Below, in pieces: positions 1 through 5,574 of a stretch of 5,830 nucleotides of DNA. This DNA is from CAYVBE01 sp964448935. GTDB taxonomy: Bacteria > Planctomycetota > Brocadiia > SM23-32. A model generated the notes under the pieces. It had not been told where the DNA came from. It saw only the letters and a list, made by a program, of their open reading frames with translations, and made no database searches. A program made the translations under genes and the position numbers. The stretch covers positions 1 through 5,830 of the forward strand of contig CAYVBE010000235.1 of NCBI GenBank assembly GCA_964448935.1, in the 5' to 3' direction. Numbering within the stretch: position 1 is the stretch's first letter; each line of letters begins with the position of its first letter.

Positions 1-93
1 CCAACGACTGTTGGGGAAATCGTCATTGGAAGGCCGCGAAGCGGGCGCTTCAGACGTAACGAAATGAAGGCTGCCAGCACCGGTGGAGAATGT
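1..93. other. Non-coding flank outside the IS remnant
   Basis: I see no supportable gene here. Two short perfect hairpins are present: CCAAC/GTTGG with a 4-base loop at 1-14, and GAAGC/GCTTC with a 4-base loop at 38-51. Neither is followed by a T run on either strand, so neither reads as a standard intrinsic terminator. The first may be cut by the window edge. Confidence 0.3.
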
Positions 94-107
94 TGAGCAG
101 TTTTCGG
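94..107 (+). repeat. Candidate right terminal inverted repeat of the IS remnant
   Basis: TGAGCAGTTTTCGG matches the minus-strand sequence at 641-628 in 11 of 14 positions. It lies beyond the end of the transposase homology, facing inward, as expected for an IS end. Confidence 0.45.
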
Positions 108-172
108 TCCATCCTTCTACACTCTGTTTCGGGGAGGCAGCCGGATGAACCACTTTTGTCACAAGTCGAGTT

Positions 173-566
173 CAGAGCCTGCCCGAACTGCGTCGGCAAG
201 GGCTGAGACTCGTCCGGATGGCGATCTTCGGACCGAAAAATGCTGTCTCGGTCCGTATACAGCGCCACCGGCCCGCCGTGTTTGCGCACGTAGCGCCCCA
301 GAAAGCCCATGTATGCCTCGGTAGCCTCGCCGGTGTTGGACCTCGCCACCACCTCGCTGGTCGCATCGCCAATTATCACCACCGGCACCGTGCGGGATCC
401 CCGTCCTTCCAGCCAGTCATGATGGCTCCTGTCGGCCTGGACCAGGTCTCCCCAACGCGGACGCCTGCGGCAGTGCACCTCACTCCTGCGCCGCCTCCCG
501 CCGGGTAAGCTTGCCCTCCAGCCCAGGTGCCATGACCTTGAGCCGGTCCCGTTCCCGCTGGCTCAT
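173..566 (-). pseudogene. Broken ISNCY-family DDE transposase
   Basis: The original ATG at 566 follows an AGGAG-type ribosome binding site and starts a 28-codon frame beginning MSQRERDRLKV. This matches the typical N-terminus of ISNCY transposases and ends at a TGA at 482-480. In a second frame the sequence continues with CRRRPRWGDLVQAD, HHDWLEGRG and LYTDRDSIFR, then TQFGQAL. This is the catalytic core, with the first Asp in QAD and the second in YTD. The helix-turn-helix region that should lie between the two parts (roughly 100 residues in relatives) is deleted. The third catalytic residue, a Glu in the usual GRVER region, and the whole C-terminus are also missing. The usual QIDGS motif reads QADRS here. 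The second frame stays open to about position 50, but past 173 it shows no transposase similarity. The protein cannot be active. Confidence 0.8.
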
Positions 567-584
567 CGCTATCCGGTCTCCTTC

Positions 585-617
585 CGTCCGCTCTCCTCAT
601 CATAAGGGCAGCGGACG
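585..617. repeat. Hairpin-forming inverted repeat in the transposase leader
   Basis: CGTCCGCT at 585-592 and AGCGGACG at 610-617 are perfect 8-bp inverted arms around a 17-base loop, with a possible 3-bp inner pairing CCT/AGG (595-597 with 605-607). It lies between the left IS end and the transposase ribosome binding site. It could reduce transposase expression from read-through transcripts entering from the DUF169 gene, or act as its terminator, but no T run follows. Confidence 0.5.
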
Positions 618-627
618 TTTTTACCTG

Positions 628-641
628 CCGAAGACCGCACA
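628..641 (-). repeat. Candidate left terminal inverted repeat of the IS remnant
   Basis: Read on the minus strand this is TGTGCGGTCTTCGG, pairing imperfectly with 94-107. It begins at the base immediately after the DUF169 stop codon (642-644) and lies 62 bp upstream of the transposase start codon. Confidence 0.45.
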
Positions 642-1295
642 TTACTTCTTGCCGATGGCGCGCAGCTTGCGGCCGAGAAGGGAATCCGCGGGCGCGCCTA
701 TGAGCAGTTCGCCCTCCTCCAGACCAATGGCCGGCCTCGACCCGCCACAACCCAGGGATACAGCCGGACTTCCCTCCCGGACGACACCCGCCGTGCACGT
801 CCCGCAGGCGGCGCCTATGCCGGCCATGGGGCTGACCACGCGCCGACCCGTCTGTGACACGTGCCCCTTCACCATTTTGTATCCCTCGTGAGCCGTCCCG
901 ATCCAGACGAGCACGTCCGGCTCCAGTTCGTCCTTCGGCGGGCAGGCGAATATAATCTTCGTGAACGATTTCTCCAGGCGGGAAGCGGACCGGAGAAAAT
1001 CCAGGGCGGTGTTCTGGTCCGCCGCATCGCCCCATCCGACAAGGGTACGGGCCAGGTCCGAGACGTCCGTCTCGCCGATCGAAAGGTTGTACCGCGCCAG
1101 GGGACAGGAGACGGCATCCGCCGCGACCCAAAATGGCTCCCGCCGCCGCGCCTCGCCGATGAACCGGCAGAATTTGTCTTCTCGGTCCAGTTCGGGGATG
1201 CCGTAATCGGCTCCCTGCGAAAAAGTAATTCCCACCGGCGAGTCGGTTCCGCCCCGCATTGCCCGACTCCTCTCTGCGAAGTTCCACGCTGTCAT
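642..1295 (-). CDS. DUF169 family protein (function unknown)
   Basis: The 217-residue product fits the DUF169 (COG2043) family, whose biochemical role is not established. Visible hallmarks are SPVGITF (residues 19-25), KFCRFIGEA (41-49), SCPLARYNL (63-71), KIIFACPP (113-120), EPDVLVWIG (125-133), GAACGTC (161-167), SLGCGGSR (180-187) and EGELLIGAP (194-202). Six cysteines (43, 64, 118, 164, 167, 183) suggest metal or redox chemistry, but this is inference. The length is normal. There are two candidate starts. ATG 1295 keeps the helix that usually precedes the PVG motif, but GGGAGG directly abuts it with no spacer. ATG 1259 has an ideal GAGAGGAG seven bases upstream but would begin MRGGTDSPVG. 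The predicted promoter would begin the RNA at about 1295, which fits either a leaderless start there or the SD-led start at 1259. I kept 1295 for the homology. The gene is divergent from dprA, and an IS remnant follows its stop directly. Confidence 0.85.
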   Translation of the reverse strand: MTAWNFAERSRAMRGGTDSPVGITFSQGADYGIPELDREDKFCRFIGEARRREPFWVAADAVSCPLARYNLSIGETDVSDLARTLVGWGDAADQNTALDFLRSASRLEKSFTKIIFACPPKDELEPDVLVWIGTAHEGYKMVKGHVSQTGRRVVSPMAGIGAACGTCTAGVVREGSPAVSLGCGGSRPAIGLEEGELLIGAPADSLLGRKLRAIGKK

Positions 1296-1301
1296 CCTCC
1301 C

Positions 1302-1330
1302 ATTGTATGCCACCGGCCCGGACGTTGCAC
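1302..1330 (-). promoter_or_regulatory. Putative promoter of the DUF169 gene
   Basis: On the minus strand, GTGCAA (1330-1325) is followed after 17 bases by TACAAT (1307-1302), a 5/6 match to the sigma-70 -10 box. The -35 is only 3/6. Transcription would start at about 1295, exactly at the upstream candidate ATG. The -35 lies inside the left inner arm of the palindrome. Confidence 0.5.
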
Positions 1331-1357
1331 CCACGCTCCGGGTGCAATATGCCGGGC
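1316..1357. promoter_or_regulatory. Palindromic operator between divergent promoters
   Basis: Perfect inner arms TTGCACCC (1325-1332) and GGGTGCAA (1340-1347) flank a 7-base centre. Outer arms GCCCGG (1316-1321) and CCGGGC (1352-1357) extend the dyad, with 3 and 4 unpaired bases between the inner and outer arms. The centre, 1336, is also the midpoint between the two -10 boxes. A dimeric repressor or activator bound here would touch the -35 regions of both the DUF169 gene and dprA. The regulator is not in this window. The dyad is seen directly; operator function is inferred. Confidence 0.6.
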
Positions 1358-1370
1358 GGCGCACTATACT
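1342..1370 (+). promoter_or_regulatory. Putative dprA promoter
   Basis: GTGCAA (1342-1347), a 17-base spacer and TATACT (1365-1370, 5/6 match to TATAAT) mirror the minus-strand promoter exactly. The predicted start at about 1377 leaves a leader of roughly 46 bases before the dprA ATG, and that leader contains its ribosome binding site. Confidence 0.5.
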
Positions 1371-1422
1371 GTGGCCATTGCAGAAGCCGATCCCCGGCAA
1401 GTTCAGTGCGGGTGACCGACGC

Positions 1423-2553
1423 ATGGATGAGTTCAGCCACGAGGCGCGCGCGACCCTCGAACTGTCGCTGTGCGAGGGCGTGAGCAGCGGGACCATCTTC
1501 CCGCTGGTCGAGCACTTCGGCTCGGCCGTAGAGGCTCTTGAAGCGGCTCCGCAGGCGCTGCAGGAGGTCAACGGGATAGGGCCGACCACGGCCGCCTCCA
1601 TACGGCGCGGTCCGGACGCCGGGGCCGTCGAGAAGGAGTTGGACCTGATGGAGCGGCACCGGGTGCGGCTGGTGCCGTTCTTCTCGCCCGATTACCCGGC
1701 CCCTCTCAAACACCTCGACCGGGGGGCGCCGGCGCTACTACGCATCAAGGGCGACTACCGACGGGAGGACCAGCTCGCGGTGGCCATAGTCGGCGCGCGG
1801 CGATGCACCGGCTACGGACGCGGCCAGGCCGGGCGGATGGCCTCGGACCTGACGTCTATGGGCTTCACGGTGGTCAGCGGCATGGCATGGGGCGTGGACT
1901 CCGCCGCGCACCGGGGCGCCCTGCGGGCCGGCGGGCGGACGCTGGCGGTGCTGGGCTGCGGCCTGGCGCACCGGCTTTCCCCGGACGACCGCCGGCTGGC
2001 CGAGGAGATCGTCGCCTCCGGCGCCGTGGTCAGCGAACTGCCCATGGAGGCGCCGCCCCTCGCGCAGAACTTTCCGCCCCGCAACCGCATCATCAGCGGC
2101 CTGTCGCTGGGTGTCGTGGTGGTAGAGGCCGCCCGACGGAGCGGCAGCCTCATCACCGCCGGACATGCCGGGGAGCAGGGCAAGCCGGTCTTCGCCGTGC
2201 CGGGCGACGTGACCAGCCCCGTCAGCCGGGGATGCCACGCCCTGATACGCGACGGAGCAATCCTGGTGGAGAACGCCCGCGACGTGGTGGAGGGACTGGG
2301 TCCGCTGAGCGAGCCGATCGAGCTGCCCGACGCCGGTGCGGAGGCGATTCAGACCGTTGAGGACGCCAGGGTGATGGCCATGAACGACCGGGAAAAGCAG
2401 ATATACGAGATGCTGGGCAGCCGGGCCATGCACATTGACGACGTCATCGGCCGCACCGGGCTGCCCGCCTCCATCGTGTCCAGCACCCTCCTGACGCTGG
2501 AAATACGCGGGCTCATCCAGCAGGTGTCCGGCCAACGCTACCTGCGCGGCTGA
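1423..2553 (+). CDS. dprA: DNA processing protein DprA (Smf)
   Basis: This 376-residue cytoplasmic protein is expected to bind incoming single-stranded DNA during natural transformation and load RecA onto it. Residues 1-65 form the SAM/helix-hairpin-helix part, with LQEVNGIGPTTAASI at 46-60. Residues 80-290 form the Rossmann-like core with the family motifs AIVGARR (121-127), VVSGMAWGVDSAAHRGAL (150-167), LGCGLAHRLSP (177-187), FPPRNRIISGLS (217-228), VVVVEAARRSGSLITA (231-246) and FAVPGDVTSPVSRGCHALIRDGA (257-279). Residues 320-376 look like the C-terminal winged helix (DML1-like). The length is typical. GCH replaces the common GTN in the last core motif, a variant I believe occurs in some lineages. 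ATG 1423 was chosen because GGGTGA lies seven bases upstream and the protein begins as homologues do. The frame stays open upstream to 1303, but that part is promoter DNA. No other competence gene is visible, and DprA also occurs in bacteria not known to be transformable. Confidence 0.96.
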   Translation: MDEFSHEARATLELSLCEGVSSGTIFPLVEHFGSAVEALEAAPQALQEVNGIGPTTAASIRRGPDAGAVEKELDLMERHRVRLVPFFSPDYPAPLKHLDRGAPALLRIKGDYRREDQLAVAIVGARRCTGYGRGQAGRMASDLTSMGFTVVSGMAWGVDSAAHRGALRAGGRTLAVLGCGLAHRLSPDDRRLAEEIVASGAVVSELPMEAPPLAQNFPPRNRIISGLSLGVVVVEAARRSGSLITAGHAGEQGKPVFAVPGDVTSPVSRGCHALIRDGAILVENARDVVEGLGPLSEPIELPDAGAEAIQTVEDARVMAMNDREKQIYEMLGSRAMHIDDVIGRTGLPASIVSSTLLTLEIRGLIQQVSGQRYLRG

Positions 2554-2567
2554 GGCAGGGCATCTGC

Positions 2568-2596
2568 TTGACACCGCGTCGTGCAACTGCTGCAAT
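2568..2596 (+). promoter_or_regulatory. Putative promoter of the Sm-like gene
   Basis: A perfect TTGACA (2568-2573), a 17-base spacer and TGCAAT (2591-2596, 4/6 match) lie in the short gap after dprA. Transcription would begin near 2603, only about four bases before the ATG at 2607. The gene may therefore be transcribed separately from dprA as a nearly leaderless message, while also receiving read-through. Confidence 0.45.
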
Positions 2597-2606
2597 GGGG
2601 ACTTCC

Positions 2607-2879
2607 ATGACCGAGGAACTCGACAAACTGGTGGGTCAGCAGGTGGTGGTGGACGTGCGGGCGCCCCTCGTCTACGTGGGCACGCTGAAGAGCATGGACC
2701 CCACCGCGATCGTGCTGACCGACGCCGATGTGCACTTCTGCCGCGACTCGCGGACGACCGTGGAAGTCTACCTGATCGAGACCAGGCGCAACGGCGTGCG
2801 ACCCAACCGCCGCGAGGTCTTCGTCATGCGGAACGAAGTGGTCAGCATCGGCCGGCTGGAGGATGTAATCCTCTACTGA
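2607..2879 (+). CDS. Small Sm/LSm-fold-like protein, hypothetical
   Basis: This is a 90-residue acidic-to-neutral protein with no signal peptide or membrane segment. The sequence GQQVVVDVRAPLVYVGTLKSMD (residues 10-31), then AIVLTDADVHF (34-44) and a final VVSIGRLEDVILY (78-90), has the strand pattern of an Sm-like beta-barrel: VxVDxR, YVGTL, a hydrophobic strand with TDAD, and a closing VSIGRLEDV strand. Such folds bind RNA or act as oligomeric scaffolds. No function can be assigned from the sequence. ATG 2607 is preferred: GGGGA lies five bases upstream and the protein starts with a compact helix, MTEELDKLVG. An in-frame ATG at 2595 and a TTG at 2568 are weaker, and the TTG is part of the promoter. 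The gene is 53 bp behind dprA and its 3' end overlaps the convergent kinase-like gene by 7 bp. Confidence 0.8.
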   Translation: MTEELDKLVGQQVVVDVRAPLVYVGTLKSMDPTAIVLTDADVHFCRDSRTTVEVYLIETRRNGVRPNRREVFVMRNEVVSIGRLEDVILY

Positions 2880-4999
2880 CCCGTCGCGGAGCCGGCGCGT
2901 TCCCGCAACGCCTCCTTTACCTCGTCCGCACCGGGATACTGCTCCAGGAATTCCTTCAGCGCCTCCGGCGCGTGCTCGGACAGCGCGTCCAGGCAAGCGC
3001 GCGCCGCCGGCAGATACTCGGGGTCCAGCTTCACGGCGTGGCGGAGCGTCATGAGCCCTTCCGCCTCCGCGTCGGCAAGGCGAAGCCGCCAGAGCCCGAG
3101 CAGCAGATACCCCCTGACCGAGTCCGGAAACCGGGCCAGCCAGTCGCCGAATTCTCCCTGCACCCGCTCCGCCTGCCCGGTCCCTATGGCTTCCAGCGCG
3201 CGGGCGAGCGACCCCATACGCGGCGGCAGCAGTTCGGTCCGCACGTCGGGCAGGGCGGGCGGCGGTTCGTCTTCCCGCAACCGCAGCACGGTGGTGCAGT
3301 AGGCCCGCAACAACGCGGCGGTCGGCAGACTCTCCGCGGCCCGTTCCAGGATTGACCGCGCCTCCCGCAGCCGGTCCTCTCGCTCCATCTCCAGGGCGCG
3401 GTCCAGCGCCAGCCACGCGGAGCGGTCGGCCCCGGCCGTCCGGTGTGCACCCGGCGCGGGCTGGAGGCCCAGACGCCCCGCGGCCGCCCCGACCACGTCC
3501 CGCACGGCGCCCTCCAGCTCCGTCCAGTCGTCCGCGCCGTCCTCGATGGCGCACTCGGCGCTTTCGGTCCAGCCCTCTCCCGTGCGGTCGAAGAACGCCA
3601 GTCCCCAGTTCGTGCGGCGCAGCCCGCGGGCGGCGGCCAGCAGCAGCACATGTGTTGCCTCGGCCTCCTGCCGGGCCTCCTCGATCTGGGCGTCCCCGGC
3701 CTCCTCCGTCATGGTCCGGCCGGCGACGACCCGGAGCCCGGGGTAGAAGGCCATCCGGTGGCGCACCAGCCGGCGCGCGGCCCGCGCGCGCTCCTCCAGG
3801 TCCTCCAGCGCCGGCGGCCCCGTCGCCTTGACCACCACCAGCAGCTTGTGCTCGGAAGGCCGCTCCGGCCCCTCCTCTTCCTGCCCGGTGAACAGGAAAA
3901 GGAAAGGAACGATGGCCGCGGCAATCAACAGGAGCCCCACCAGCGTCCAGTGCGAGAACGCGCGCGGCGGCTCCGGCTCGGCATCCCCCGGCAGGGCGCC
4001 GCTCCATCCCCCGTCCTGCTCGATGCGCCGGACGCATTGGAAAAGCTCCTCCAGCGCCTCCTCCGGGTCGGCCGGACGGTCGGCCGGGTCGAGGGCGGTC
4101 AGACGGCCCAGGAAGTCCTTCAAAGGCACCGGCAGGTCCGAACGGGCCGCCACCCGCTCCGACAGCCGACCTTCCATATGCCCCGTGATGACTTCCGCCG
4201 CCGTTTCGCCATCCACCGGCTGCTCCGCAGCCAGCATCCGATACAGGACCGCCCCCAGCGAGTAGAGATCCGCCCGTATGTCGGCCGTCCGTTCATCGGC
4301 AGCGCGTTCCGGGGCGACATAAAAGGCCGGCCCGCCCGCCGTGCCGTCCTCGCGGGGGAAAAGGCGGTTCAACCGGTGGTGCCCCACGGCGGAGGGATTG
4401 TCCAGCCTGGCCGTGCCGTCCTGAGCCACCAGAATGGTCTGCGGCCGCACGTCCCCATGGACTGCACCCGCGCCGTCCAGCGCCGCCAGCCCCCGCAAAA
4501 CGCCCTCAGCGATGGGCAGGCACCGCTCCGCCGACAGCGGTTTGCCCCGCGCCGGCAGTTCGTCCACGGACCGGGGCGCATACTCGAGCACCATGAAGTA
4601 CCCGTCCCGCAGGCGCCCGATGTCCAGCAGGCCGGCCACGTTCAGGTCACGGATGGAGCGGGCCGCTGCCGCCCGCTCGAACACATCGTGCACGTAAAGG
4701 GCCGCGTTGCGCGGGTTGTCTTCCGGGAAGACCTTTATCCGAACGTCCGTGCGCAGCCTGGCGTGCCAGCCACGATACAGGGCGTAGTGGAGCCGCGATG
4801 CCAGCCGTTTCTTCAGCTTAACGGGGCCGATCTTCCGGCCGATGAAGGCGTCTTCCTCGTCCGGCGTCTCGGGGGGCGGGGCATCGCCCAGGGCGCCCCC
4901 GCAGGCGGCGCAGAAAAGGTCGCCGTGCCGGTGTTGGGCGGACACCTCGTAGGAGCAGCCACAGTCCGGGCAGTGTAAGGTGACGGATTCCATACCCAT
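2873..4999 (-). CDS. Membrane-anchored zinc-ribbon/pseudokinase protein with TPR-like C-terminus
   Basis: The 708-residue product has four parts. Residues 10-33 hold a zinc ribbon (CPDC ... CAAC). Residues 57-325 form a Ser/Thr protein kinase fold. It keeps the VRIK lysine (K89), LEY hinge (138-140), HGD (181-183), APE (229-231), DLYSLG (244-249) and DPADRP (304-309). A helix at about 352-370 crosses the membrane once. The C-terminus starts with a segment (384-512) resembling the TolB/FlgO-like domain of signalling proteins (LRVVAGRTM ... ATHVLLLAAARG), followed by TPR-like helices (527-690). Catalysis is doubtful. The Gly-rich loop lacks its glycines, HRD reads HGD, the Mg-binding Asn of the catalytic loop is Thr188, and DFG reads DNP (200-202). 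The kinase-like part should be cytoplasmic and the C-terminus outside the membrane. ATG 4999 and ATG 4993 are both possible starts. Neither has a Shine-Dalgarno sequence, and a TTG at 5029 lies inside the promoter-like region. The stop overlaps the convergent Sm-like gene. No ligand or partner can be named. Confidence 0.9.
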   Translation of the reverse strand: MGMESVTLHCPDCGCSYEVSAQHRHGDLFCAACGGALGDAPPPETPDEEDAFIGRKIGPVKLKKRLASRLHYALYRGWHARLRTDVRIKVFPEDNPRNAALYVHDVFERAAAARSIRDLNVAGLLDIGRLRDGYFMVLEYAPRSVDELPARGKPLSAERCLPIAEGVLRGLAALDGAGAVHGDVRPQTILVAQDGTARLDNPSAVGHHRLNRLFPREDGTAGGPAFYVAPERAADERTADIRADLYSLGAVLYRMLAAEQPVDGETAAEVITGHMEGRLSERVAARSDLPVPLKDFLGRLTALDPADRPADPEEALEELFQCVRRIEQDGGWSGALPGDAEPEPPRAFSHWTLVGLLLIAAAIVPFLFLFTGQEEEGPERPSEHKLLVVVKATGPPALEDLEERARAARRLVRHRMAFYPGLRVVAGRTMTEEAGDAQIEEARQEAEATHVLLLAAARGLRRTNWGLAFFDRTGEGWTESAECAIEDGADDWTELEGAVRDVVGAAAGRLGLQPAPGAHRTAGADRSAWLALDRALEMEREDRLREARSILERAAESLPTAALLRAYCTTVLRLREDEPPPALPDVRTELLPPRMGSLARALEAIGTGQAERVQGEFGDWLARFPDSVRGYLLLGLWRLRLADAEAEGLMTLRHAVKLDPEYLPAARACLDALSEHAPEALKEFLEQYPGADEVKEALRERAGSATGQ

Positions 5000-5000
5000 G

Positions 5001-5029
5001 AGTGTATCGAAAAGCGCGCTCGGGCACAA
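5001..5029 (-). promoter_or_regulatory. Putative promoter of the pseudokinase gene
   Basis: On the minus strand TTGTGC (5029-5024) is followed after 17 bases by TACACT (5006-5001). The matches to sigma-70 boxes are 3/6 and 4/6. The predicted start, about 4994, falls at the ATGs 4999/4993, implying a leaderless message with ATG 4993 as its first codon. No ribosome binding site is visible. Confidence 0.35.
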
Positions 5030-5203
5030 AACGCGGGTGCCAAAGTGACAGTGCCCGCCGCCGGGAGTGGTCCGTGGCTTGCCAGATTGACAGCGTCCGG
5101 AGGGGCAGCCCGCAGGTCCCCGCGCCGGCCAGGGGGGCTGTGGAGCGGTGCCGGCGCTCTGTGGGGCACGGGAACGGAAAGTGGTATGCCTTTTGCACGC
5201 CTA

Positions 5204-5232
5204 TTGGAAGGGAGTTTTTGCCCGTCTTTACA
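5204..5232 (+). promoter_or_regulatory. Weak candidate groESL promoter
   Basis: TTGGAA (5204-5209), 17 bases and TTTACA (5227-5232) form a poor sigma-70-like match (4/6 and 3/6). It would give a leader of about 30 bases that includes the groES ribosome binding site. The match does not resemble the sigma-32 consensus. It is the best candidate I see, but weak. Confidence 0.3.
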
Positions 5233-5269
5233 CAGTTTTTCTGAAAGACTTCAGCAGGAGGAGCCGCTC

Positions 5270-5560
5270 ATGGCTACGATAAGGCCCCTTGGCGATAGAG
5301 TCCTCGTGAAGCGTCTGGAAGCCGAGGAGAAAACCGCAGGCGGGATCGTCCTGCCCGACACGGCCAAGGAGAAGCCGAAGCAGGGCAAAGTGATTGCCCT
5401 GGGCGACGGCAAGCGCCTGGACTCGGGCGAGACGGCCGATTTCCAGGTCGAGGAAGGTGACACCGTTCTGTTCGGTTCCTTCGCCGGAACCGAGGTGACG
5501 GTGGACGGCGAAGAGTACGTGCTGATGTCGGAGGACGATATTCTGGCGATCATCAAGTAA
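5270..5560 (+). CDS. groES: Co-chaperonin GroES
   Basis: The 96-residue protein caps the GroEL ring and closes the folding chamber in the cytoplasm. The whole family pattern is present: IRPLGDRVLVKRLEAEEKTAGGIVLPDTAKEKP at 4-36, with the GroEL-binding mobile loop at about 19-32 containing GGIVLP, then GKVIALGDG (39-47), the VEEGDTVLFGSFAGTEV core (60-76) and EEYVLMSEDDILAII (81-95). FGSFAG replaces the more usual FGKYAG. A strong AGGAGGAG (5256-5263) six bases upstream fixes the start. The gene precedes groEL with a 14-base gap, the standard operon order. Confidence 0.98.
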   Translation: MATIRPLGDRVLVKRLEAEEKTAGGIVLPDTAKEKPKQGKVIALGDGKRLDSGETADFQVEEGDTVLFGSFAGTEVTVDGEEYVLMSEDDILAIIK

Positions 5561-5574
5561 GGGAGGATGCGCCA

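Larger units (their letters stand above)
94..641 (-). mobile_element. Internally deleted ISNCY/IS1202-like insertion sequence remnant
   Basis: The segment contains the start and part of the catalytic domain of an ISNCY-type transposase on the minus strand. It is bounded by candidate imperfect terminal inverted repeats: TGAGCAGTTTTCGG at 94-107 on the plus strand and TGTGCGGTCTTCGG at 641-628 on the minus strand, 11 of 14 identical. Elements of this type are usually about three times longer, so much of the interior is missing. Two breaks are evident: one between the first 28 codons and the DDE domain near position 480, and one after the TQFGQAL motif near 173. The left end starts right after the stop codon of the DUF169 gene. 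I found no convincing target-site duplication. The family assignment rests on recalled transposase motifs, and the exact ends are inferred from the repeat pair. Confidence 0.68.
5000..5269. other. Divergent intergenic spacer upstream of groES
   Basis: The 270 bases hold no supportable gene. Small open frames here lack good starts. The spacer contains the candidate promoters at both edges. It also contains an isolated TTGACA around 5085, with no -10 box at the right distance. I found neither a CIRCE element (TTAGCACTC-N9-GAGTGCTAA) nor a HAIR/HspR site. Confidence 0.5.

Noticed and set aside
861..1415. Plus-strand 184-codon open frame
   Set aside because: Antisense to the DUF169 gene and crosses the divergent promoter. 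It shows no recognisable motif.
1303..1422. N-terminal extension of DprA by 40 residues
   Set aside because: The extension covers the palindrome and promoter, and DprA proteins normally begin at the SAM/HhH domain. GGGTGA is correctly placed for ATG 1423.
376..1713. Long minus-strand open frame (445 codons) spanning the IS remnant, the DUF169 gene and the dprA start
   Set aside because: Low-complexity Arg/Gly-rich translation typical of an out-of-frame reading in GC-rich DNA. It covers two unrelated genes whose true frames are well supported.
1738..2595. Minus-strand 285-codon open frame opposite dprA
   Set aside because: Antisense shadow of dprA. His/Gln/Gly-rich with no domain.
2538..4037. 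Minus-strand 499-codon open frame
   Set aside because: Wrong frame of the pseudokinase gene, running on across the Sm-like gene. Extremely Ala/Gly/Arg-rich.
3443..4978. Plus-strand 511-codon open frame opposite the pseudokinase gene
   Set aside because: Long but an antisense shadow. No motif, and the opposite strand encodes clear kinase, membrane and TPR features.
5150..5170. Short inverted repeat GTGCC/GGCAC upstream of groES
   Set aside because: Five-base arms with a 12-base loop are expected by chance in this base composition and do not match CIRCE.
5045..5269. N-terminal extension of GroES in frame
   Set aside because: GroES is about 96 residues and begins at MATIRPLGDR with an excellent ribosome binding site. 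The upstream frame is just open GC-rich DNA.
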